From DAIDKA01 sp963726995 (GTDB lineage: Bacteria > Pseudomonadota > Gammaproteobacteria > Steroidobacterales > Steroidobacteraceae), in assembly GCA_963726995.1 (NCBI GenBank), contig CAVSEP010000007.1:744001-808000 (forward strand): a stretch of 64,000 nucleotides of DNA, written 5' to 3'. Positions 9,527 to 16,383 of this stretch are shown here, one piece after another; position 1 is the first letter of the stretch, and each line of letters opens with the position of its first letter. The notes beneath the pieces are model-generated. The model did no database searches. It worked only from the letters and a program-made list of their open reading frames with translations, and was not told where the DNA came from. The position numbers and the translations under genes are program-made.

Positions 9527-11920
9527 TCAATCCACCCGTAGACCACAAGTCATAGAACGATCAAGAAGCCAAGCCCACGGCTGGGTGTTCAATTGCATCG
9601 CGATATCCCATCGCCTTTGGCCGCGCTGCCGCTTCACCCACATCCGCCGCGACGCCGGAAGACCTGATTCGACGAAATCGATGATCCGCACGTCGGCCTT
9701 GCCGGCGTGCTCCCGATGGAGACGCCCCGCGTACTGCTGCAGGGTGCCTTTCCAGGAGACCGGCATCGCCAGCACCAAGGTGTCCAGCGGAGGATGATCG
9801 AAGCCTTCGCCGACCGGTTTGCCGGTGGCCAACAGAATGCGCGGGGCATCTGGGGAGTGCGTCCAGTTCCGCGATCGACGGCTGCGCGCTGCTTCTTCGA
9901 CATCCGGCCGTGCAGCACCAACGGTGCTGGAACCTGACTGCCCAGGGCGGCCTTGATGGCGTCGAGATGCTCGGTGCGCTCGGTGAGCACCAGTACCTTG
10001 CGGCCTTGCCCGAACGCCCCGCGACTTCGGCCGCGATGGCATCGGTCCGTTGCTTGGTCATTGGCGAGGTAACGGAACACGTCCTGAATGCCGGCCTCCT
10101 GGGGCAAGTCGATGCGCGCGACGCGCAAAACCGGGGCACCACCTCCAGATCGCGGGGAGCACTGGCGGGCCTGGCTGCCGTGTAGCGTATCGGTCCACAC
10201 TGCATGAAGATGATCGGCTGCTGTCCGTCTCGGCGGATCGGTGTCGCCGTCAGCCCGAGCACGTACTTCGCCTTGGTCCGCCTCAAGATCGCATCGAAAG
10301 AGACGGCGCCGACGTGGTGACATTCGTCGACGATTACCTGGCCATAGTTTTCGACGAGCGGATTCACTTCCCCCTGACGCGACAGCGACTGCATCACGGC
10401 AATGTCGATCTTACCGGTGGGTCTGGCCTTGCCGCCGCCGATGACGCCGACCACGCCCTTTTCAAGGGCGAGAAAAACCTGAAGCCGCTCCTGCCACTGC
10501 TTCAACAACTCGGTTCGGTGCACCAGCACCAGTGTATTACACCTCGACGAGCGATCATCGCGGCAGCGGAGACTGTCTTGCCGAAGGCAGTCGGCGCGCA
10601 CAGCACACCGGCATCGTGATGTAGCATCGCCGAGACGGCAGCCTCCTGGTCCATACGCAGAGTACCAACGAAGCTCGACTTCCAGCGGCTGGCCGTGGAC
10701 ACGCTCGTCTCGCAGATCGCAGGCAATGCCGTTCTCGTGCAGCAAGGAAAGCGCAGCCTCCATGCAGCCGCGTGGCAATGCGATGTGCTGCGGGAAGTTT
10801 TCGGCGCAGCCAATGACCCGCGGCTTGTCCCACACCGACATCCGCATTGCTTGGGCCTTGTAGAACTCGGGGTTTTGGAAAGCGGCCAATCGGATCAGGC
10901 GATTGGCTAACGCCTGCGGCAGCTGCGCCTTCTCGAAGTAGATCAAGTTGGCAAGTGTCACGTTCAGCGACTTCGGCATAGACCCAGAAAGCTTCTTGCC
11001 TGACGTGCTCGCGCCCTTCCAGGGCGTAGCCAAGTCTTCGTCGTCGATGAACGTGAGTCAGCGGATGGACGCCACCAGTGGCCCGCATATCGTGGCTCGA
11101 TTCGTGCGCGTCCATCGGGCGGATGGCCGCCAGGAACGCCCACTGGTCCGGGTACGGCCGCAGCTCTGCATCGACGAACACACTGTGCCTCTCTCGCGTG
11201 GCCCCTTCTGCAGCGGCAAGCAATCAGATTCCCGAACCCGCCTTTGGGCATCGTGTCCTGGTTGGGGAACAGCCGGTCGTAGGAGTTCAGCTTAAGCTGC
11301 CGCGTGCGTGCGCACGTGTGGCTGATGATGGCCGTGCCCAAGCGCCGCGCGTAACGGGCTGAAACCCGGCTGGCGAAAAATACCCAGGCGTGAGCGCCAC
11401 ACCCGGAGCGCGAAATCTCAAGCGCCGCAGGCACGCCAAGCGCCTCGCACGACCCCATGAATGCTCGCGGCATCCTCCCGCCATTCTGCTTCATCGAAGT
11501 CGACGGCGACAAAGTAGCAGCTGTCGTCTTCCAGCAAGGGGTACACGCCGACCGTGTGCTCGCCAGCCAGATGGCCGTAGATGACCGCATCGGAAAGCGG
11601 AATCAGCAGGCGATTTCCGCAGTCGCCGCACTTGATGCGCGGCTTTTCGCAAACGCCGGCGCGCCACTCGTTGGCGCAGGCCGGAGCTGTACCCGGACTT
11701 GCCGGTAGTCTTGCTCTCCCAGCGAATTGGGTAGACATCCGTCCGCCCACGAAATAGGTGGCGAAACAGCGCGACCTTATCGCCAGTAGATAGCTTGGAC
11801 GGTTCAGATACCGATGCCAACGACGCCGGCGGGCGCCACTCGATTCGGCGGGCATTCGAGCAGCGAGATGAGCCTGGCGTTCTCGGCTTGCAGCTTGGCG
11901 AGTAATTCCTGATCGGACAT
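9527..11920 (-). pseudogene. TOTE conflict system primase-helicase remnant, many frameshifts
   Basis: Fragments in all three minus frames assemble into one known protein. In order they are: MSDQELLAKLQAENARL start at 11920; SEPSKLSTGDKVALFRHLF; CEKPRIKCGDCGNRLLIPL and YPLLEDDSCYFVAVDFD (primase, metal Asp); ALEISRSGCGAHAWVFF; SYDRLFPNQDTMPKGGFGN; RPYPDQWAFLA; then the SF2 helicase with APTAFGKT (Walker A), VDECHH (motif II), GLTATPIRRDG (motif III) and LQQYAGRLHREH (motif VI). Families of this type are about 800 residues. At least ten frameshifts separate the pieces, so no functional product is expected. TOTE systems are predicted anti-phage or anti-mobile-element loci. Confidence 0.88.
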
Positions 11921-11966
11921 CGGCGTGCGTCACGACGTCATGAGCAAGTGGTCCGGCGTGCTCAGT

Positions 11967-11989
11967 CACCGGTAGACCTACTGGTGTAG
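11967..11989. repeat. Junction motif E without msrA fragment
   Basis: CACCGGTAGACCTACTGGTG starts here and ends in TAG, an imperfect version of the CGGTAGA tandem motif seen at the other junctions. It separates the TOTE remnant from the AbiE pair, and the stop codon of the AbiEii reading frame (11978-11980) lies inside it. No msrA 3' sequence follows. It may be a boundary that has lost the target duplication, or an independent insertion end. Confidence 0.5.
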
Positions 11990-12896
11990 CCGGCCGGCAA
12001 GCGTAGTGTACTGCAGCTCGAATTGCTCGGCCCGCTCGCGTTGAAGTCGCGCTAGGTTCTGAAGCTTCCAGCGGACGGCCGGGAGTTCACTCACGTGCGG
12101 AATGCCCAACAATTCCCACTCGGGCTGCGCCTTGACCAGCGATAGCAAGAATCGACGTTCGTCCGCGTCGAGACTAGCGTGCAACTCCTTAATCATTCGA
12201 TCGCGCGTTTCGAGGAGCACGGCAAGTTCGAGTCGGTTGCGAGGTCATACCGACGAAATTCCGCTCATAGTCCATTTGAATATCGCGCAACTCCGGAAAG
12301 AGAACTTCATGAACCGGTCGGTTGTGACTTGCAAGGTAAACGACGAATGCCCGCCGAATGCCGGGCGTAATACCCTCATGCGTGAAAAGTTCCATGACGT
12401 CGAAGAGATCGCGTGGGTGTTGTCGATCCAGAGCAGCAACGAGCTTTCCTCCGTAGACGTCTTCGGATGCGAGAACTGGAATCTCAATGTCGGCGAGCAA
12501 GGTATCGCGGGCCAAGGGAGTCAGGTTAGCTCGATGCACGCGATGAACCGTGCCACGCATGACCGTGTTGATCTCGACCTTTACCTCGGCAGCTCCACTT
12601 CGAACCATCAGCTTCGTCTCGCCGTCAGTCCCGGCCTCCGGCACATAAACCTCGAATCGCCGCGCTCGCAAGCGATCTGCCGTGTCTCTGACAGCGGCGT
12701 TAATTCGGCCAAGCGCTTCCTGTCGTCCGACAGTATGATCGGTAAAGACCAAATCCAAATCGACGGACAATCGGGGCATGTCCCGAAGAAACAGATTGAT
12801 CGCCGTACCGCCCTTGAGCCCGAATTGATCGTCAACGAACACCAGTGGTGCTACCTGGATCAGCAAACGCGCGGTCTCAAGGTACTCGCGATTCAT
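11978..12896 (-). pseudogene. abiEii: AbiEii nucleotidyltransferase toxin, split by one frameshift
   Basis: The first frame (12896 to 12189) has the nucleotidyltransferase core: LKGGTAINLF followed by SVDLDLVF (GG plus D-x-D), then KVEINTVMRG, SEDVYGGKLVAALDRQHPRD and MDYERNFVGMTS. The second frame (down to 11978) carries the family C-terminus: LLETRDRMIKELHASL, FLLSLVKAQPEWELLGI and ELPAVRWKLQNLARL. A one-base shift near 12235-12250 separates them. AbiEii toxins act with AbiEi, giving abortive infection in lactococci. The start overlaps the abiEi stop by 4 bp. The core is intact but the missing C-terminus probably inactivates it, unless the frameshift is a sequencing error. Confidence 0.88.
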
Positions 12897-13630
12897 CGCT
12901 TCAGAACAAGCAAGCCATCGGACGAACGGGACACCCAGGGACGCGCGCTACCCAGTGGCAATTCGGTTGGATCGAGTTTCGACGACCAAGGTAACCTGAG
13001 TTCCTTGCCGAGATTTAGACACAAACGCACAGTTTTGATACTCACGCACAAGCGCAAAAGCTCCATCAGGACATTGGCGCGGAGAGTGTGGGTACTCTGC
13101 GTGAGTTCCCGCGCTTCTTGGAGCGGTTGGCGCACACCCACATCGCTCAGCACTTCGAGCAGCGCCCTTTCCGGTTCCGATACCTGGGGCGCATCGGACA
13201 GCCTTTCGAAGGATCTCGCGTGCAGAGGTGCGCTGGGCTCTTCCTTGAAGAGGCGCTTTCGGTGGTAGTCGGCGGGAAATTGTTTCGTGAACCACTCGGG
13301 AAGTTTCGCCGCATTCCAGCCATAGAGCTGGGTGACAGGTCGCTGCGAAACGTATTGCCGTATGCCATACCAATCGAGCGCGGTCTTTCCACCGACATGC
13401 AGCCCCAATGCCTTTCGCTCCAAGAATCGTAGGCAGGGATGCAGCGCCAGGGAGTCGCCTGGTCGGCTATAGACGCCATGAGCGAGGCGGACTAGCCAGC
13501 CCGCCTTGGCGTAGTGCACGGCTAGATCGGCCGATATGCCGCGTTTGGCTAGGTCTTGGGACGCCATGGGTGTCCCTGGCGGCCAATGTCTGTATAGGTC
13601 GTTTAGTTTGCTCGTCGATATCGTAGCCAC
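12893..13630 (-). CDS. abiEi: AbiEi-family antitoxin and autoregulator
   Basis: An N-terminal winged-helix part (DLAKRGISADLAVHYAKAGWLVRLAHGVYSRPG) is followed by the C-terminal AbiEi domain (GGKTALDWYGIRQYV, SEPERALLEVLSDVG). Length 245 residues is normal. AbiEi proteins neutralise AbiEii and repress their own promoter by binding inverted repeats. The start is GTG at 13630, which lies inside a perfect 19-bp palindrome. The next downstream methionine (about 13568) would cut off conserved residues. The only well-formed promoter upstream predicts a transcript starting at about this codon, so translation may be leaderless. Confidence 0.9.
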   Translation of the reverse strand: MATISTSKLNDLYRHWPPGTPMASQDLAKRGISADLAVHYAKAGWLVRLAHGVYSRPGDSLALHPCLRFLERKALGLHVGGKTALDWYGIRQYVSQRPVTQLYGWNAAKLPEWFTKQFPADYHRKRLFKEEPSAPLHARSFERLSDAPQVSEPERALLEVLSDVGVRQPLQEARELTQSTHTLRANVLMELLRLCVSIKTVRLCLNLGKELRLPWSSKLDPTELPLGSARPWVSRSSDGLLVLKR

Positions 13631-13638
13631 GCTACGAT
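13620..13638. promoter_or_regulatory. AbiEi operator 1 (19-bp perfect palindrome)
   Basis: ATCGTAGCCACGCTACGAT has 8-bp perfect arms around CAC. It covers the abiEi start codon and abuts the predicted -10 element, so a repressor bound here would block transcription initiation. Confidence 0.75.
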
Positions 13639-13666
13639 TTATAGCACTTTTTCAAATTAATGCCAA
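13638..13666 (-). promoter_or_regulatory. Predicted promoter of abiEi-abiEii
   Basis: On the minus strand TTGGCA (13666-13661) is followed after 17-18 bases by CTATAA/TATAAA (13644-13638). It is placed between the two operators. The predicted transcription start is near 13630, at or within a few bases of the GTG start codon. Confidence 0.6.
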
Positions 13667-13684
13667 CTTAGGAAAGTAGGCCGA

Positions 13685-13703
13685 ATCGTAGCGTCGCTAC
13701 GAT
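13685..13703. promoter_or_regulatory. AbiEi operator 2 (19-bp perfect palindrome)
   Basis: ATCGTAGCGTCGCTACGAT has the same 8-bp arms as operator 1, with a different 3-base centre (GTC). The centres are 65 bp apart, just over six helical turns, so dimers at both sites would face the same side of the DNA. Confidence 0.75.
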
Positions 13704-13988
13704 ATATGGAAACACTTCAAATCTGCGCCCCACCTCTACCGATCTTCTACCGCTCGCCATTCGAGAGGCTGCAAGCGACTGTTTCTAAAAGCCTTTCGGT
13801 CTTACCCTTGGATTATCAGAGATAGTATCTGGGTAAGCTCCCGAGGGCAGTGAGGGGAGTCTAATGCCGGGGCGATTCTGAAATCACTGACTGACGTTCT
13901 GTTCGGCGCAACGTCGCCCTCGTTATCTGATCTCCCCTTACTCTCCTCCCAAGGGGAAATCCTCGTCCCCTGTCGCTTCAACCGATTG
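13704..13988. other. AT-richer intergenic stretch with an inverted junction motif
   Basis: No gene is supported. At 13735-13752 the minus strand reads CGGTAGAAGATCGGTAGA, which is the junction motif (two CGGTAGA with a 4-base spacer) in inverted orientation and without any msrA fragment. Confidence 0.45.
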
Positions 13989-14354
13989 TTATTCTTCCTC
14001 GGCCGTTGATGACCTAAAGAGCTGCGACTTGTTTTTTTCAATAGCGTCCGAGACCTTGTCCTTGAGTTCTCTTTGATTCGTGAAGAAGTGGACGTTCATG
14101 TGAATATCGAAGTGCACTTTCGTTTCTGAACCCGGTTTGATAACACTTTCCTTGCTCGCGACATATATGACGGGACGCGACAACGCCTCTGCAAAACCGG
14201 CTTCAAAGTAACATGACGGCCGTTCATCGGTCAGGTCCGCAATGATGAATTGTGCCGCCCGAATTTCCTTTTTTATTCGGCCAACCAAATCCTCGAGCGG
14301 ATGTTCCTTGTCAATTCGAATGGCAACTCCCCCAAACTTTGCAACTACTTGGAA
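13989..14354 (-). pseudogene. 5'-truncated nucleotide-binding/TIR-like domain gene
   Basis: The minus frame reads FGGVAIRIDKEHPLEDLVGR, then AAQFIIADLTDERPSCYFEA and GFAEALSRPVIYVASKE. IADLT followed by an aromatic residue and E-x-G is typical of the second half of nucleoside 2-deoxyribosyltransferase-like and related TIR-like Rossmann domains. The frame closes with a TAG at 14355-14357, and the first half of the domain and the start codon are absent. The gene ends normally at 13989. It is cut at the same place as the divergent DUF4268 gene, so both lost their 5' ends in one event. Confidence 0.6.
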
Positions 14355-15183
14355 CTACAGACTCACGAGGCCCCGGTCGGGGATTTTTCGCTCGACCTTC
14401 TGGCGAAGGACCTTGGTTCAAATCGAGTTGTCGTCGTAGAAAATCAGCTGAATCAGACCGACCACGATCACCTCGGCAAGCTCCTGACGTACGCGGGAGG
14501 ATATGACGCCGGCGTTGTTATCTGGGTTGCCGAGACGATCCGAGAGGAGCACCGGCAAGCGCTCGACTGGTTAAATCATCGGACGGACCAGGAGACCGAA
14601 TTCTTCGGTGTCGTAGTCGAAGTGCTGCAAATCGAGAACTCGACCCCAGCTTACAACTTCCGGGCAGTGGTATTTCCGAACGACTGGCAGAAGCGAGCCC
14701 GAAGTCAGACCAAGACGACCTCATCGAAGGGCGAGGCTTTCCGGCAGTACTTCCAGCCTTTGATTGATGAGCTCCGGGAGAAGCACAGGTTTACGGGTGC
14801 GCGCGTTGCGCAGCCGCAGAACTGGTATGCGTTCTCAATCGGCACATCTGGTATACCGGCCAGTGCGGTATTCGCTGGCAACGGAACGATTCGTGTGGAG
14901 CTATACATCGATGTCGGCGAAGCCAGACACGAACAAGCGTCTTTTCGACTGGCTCAACGAGCGGAAGGACACCATCGAGAAGGACTGTGGCTTCGCAATG
15001 ATCTGGGATCGATTGGAGGAACGCAGGGCCTGCCGAATCTCTGTGACGCGGCCGGGCAGCATCGAAAGCGGTTCCGATGAATTGACGGAGTTTCGCAAAT
15101 GGCAGATAGAAAGGCTGCTGATCTTTAAGCGGGTATTCGCCCCCCTGGTAAAGACCGGACTGAAGGCGATTGGCAGTGCATAG
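14349..15183 (+). pseudogene. DUF4268/PD-(D/E)XK-like nuclease gene, 5'-truncated and frameshifted
   Basis: From LELQTHEAPVGDFSLDLLAK the plus strand gives VVVVENQLNQTDHDHLGKLL (the D...E-x-Q nuclease-like core), then VVIWVAETIREEHRQALDWL and the DUF4268 C-terminal region, LYID then NKRLFDWLNERKDTIEKD and RISVTRPGSIE. A one-base shift near 14915 moves the last part into another frame. The usual N-terminal 50-60 residues are missing. What precedes 14349 in this frame is antisense to the neighbouring truncated gene. Proteins of this type occur in restriction and defence islands. The product is probably inactive. Confidence 0.75.
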
Positions 15184-15218
15184 GCAGGCTTAGCCGCGGA
15201 CTTTCCTAGGTGCCAGAT

Positions 15219-15446
15219 CACCGGTAGACTTCCGGTAGACCTCGACGCCGAAACACAGCGCGCGCTTTCCTGCAGAAAAACGCCTCAACCCTTTGGTAAC
15301 CCCTTGGCTTCCTGATGGAAACCAAGTAATCCCACCGACTACGCCTTCTCACCCGAATATAGCACCGCGGATCTATAGGGAATCCCGCACGAGTGATTCG
15401 GGCAGTAGCCATCCGGATTCTTCGCCAGGTACTGCTGGTGATAGTC
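15219..15446. repeat. Island junction D: CGGTAGA tandem motif and native msrA 3' end
   Basis: CACCGGTAGACTTCCGGTAG lies at 15219-15238, followed by about 100 bases of unassigned DNA and then the 3' end of the intact msrA gene (stop at 15339-15341). The segment 15373-15446 is the parent sequence of the partial copies at junctions A, B and C, all in the same orientation. Confidence 0.8.
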
Positions 15447-16001
15447 CTCGGCGTAGTAGAACGTCGGTGCCGGCCTGATTTCCGTCGTGATGGCTCCCAG
15501 ACGTGCTGCGGTGAGCTGCCCTTGGAAATGCGTGCGGGATTCTTCCGCGACCCGGTGCTGCTCGGCGCCCTGGGTGTAGATGGCGGAACGATATTGGGTG
15601 CCGATGTCGTTCCCCTGGCGCATCCCTTCAGTGGGATTGTGATGTTCCCAGAAGGTCTGCAGCAGGTCCTCGTAGGATGTCACCTTGGGGTCGAAGATCA
15701 CCTTCACGACTTCGGTGTGTCCGGTGCGGCCGCTGCACACTTCCTGGTAGGTGGGATTGGGCGTGTGGCCGCCGGCATAGCCCACCACGGTGGAGTACAC
15801 GCCGGGTAATTTCCAGAACAGCTTCTCGGCACCCCAGAAGCAACCCATGCCGAAAACGGCCTCCTCAAGCCCGGTCGGATATGGGGGCGTGATGCGATGG
15901 TGGTTCACGAAGTGCGTGACCGGGACGACGAGGGGCGTGGCGCGACCGGGCAGTGCCTGCTCCGGGCCGGGAATCGTGGTTTTGGTGCTCGAGGACGCCA
16001 T
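15339..16001 (-). CDS. msrA: Peptide-methionine (S)-S-oxide reductase MsrA
   Basis: Reduces methionine-S-sulfoxide in proteins with thioredoxin. GCFWG at residues 53-57 holds the catalytic Cys54. Also present are GHTEVV, FWEHHNPT, GTQYRSAIY, and the C-terminal CPNHSC, which supplies resolving cysteines. Length of 220 residues is normal, with an N-terminal extension of about 40. No signal peptide is evident, so the enzyme is probably cytoplasmic. Its 3' end, coding from DYHQQYLAKNPDGYC onward, is the sequence that recurs at three places to the left, implying it is a preferred integration target. Confidence 0.96.
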   Translation of the reverse strand: MASSSTKTTIPGPEQALPGRATPLVVPVTHFVNHHRITPPYPTGLEEAVFGMGCFWGAEKLFWKLPGVYSTVVGYAGGHTPNPTYQEVCSGRTGHTEVVKVIFDPKVTSYEDLLQTFWEHHNPTEGMRQGNDIGTQYRSAIYTQGAEQHRVAEESRTHFQGQLTAARLGAITTEIRPAPTFYYAEDYHQQYLAKNPDGYCPNHSCGIPYRSAVLYSGEKA

Positions 16002-16101
16002 GGTATCTCCTAAGCCATTGACGGATCATGTGCGTGGGGGCGGGCCGCGCGCAACTCAAGGGCCCTGCCCCGAGCGCCCTCTGACACGCTAGAATCGGCC
16101 C

Positions 16102-16368
16102 ATGGGTATCAGCAACGCACACAATCTGCGCTCCCCGCCGGTGGAGAAGGTCCGTCCCTATGGTCTGCGCGTGAGCCTGCCCGCGGGCGATCCGATGCGC
16201 AAACTCCTGGGCCCTGAATGGCACCGTATCCACTGGTACGCCACCCCGCAGGAGCGCGAGATCGACCTGGTGGAAATGCGCCGCCGGCACGAGTACTCGC
16301 GGGCCACGGATGCGCCTTCGCTGCGGTTCGAAAAGATCGAGAATCTCGCCGAAAGTCGCGGGCTGTAG
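16102..16368 (+). CDS. Conserved hypothetical protein, 88 residues
   Basis: A small soluble protein, VEKVRPYGLRVSLPAGDPMR followed by LLGPEWHRIHWYAT and a charged helix ending RHEYSRATDAPSLRFEKIEN. I recall similar short proteins in gammaproteobacteria, all without function. The ATG at 16102 is preceded by a short, divergent intergenic region shared with msrA, and the gene converges on the patatin gene 15 bp away. The composition fits a real gene, but no motif gives a role. Confidence 0.7.
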   Translation: MGISNAHNLRSPPVEKVRPYGLRVSLPAGDPMRKLLGPEWHRIHWYATPQEREIDLVEMRRRHEYSRATDAPSLRFEKIENLAESRGL

Positions 16369-16383
16369 GTTCTGAGAAGGCCG

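Noticed and set aside
4096..15446. Integron attC array or CRISPR
   Set aside because: The repeats are msrA coding sequence with intact codons, spaced 2.5-6 kb; no integron integrase, spacers or attC folding pattern was seen.
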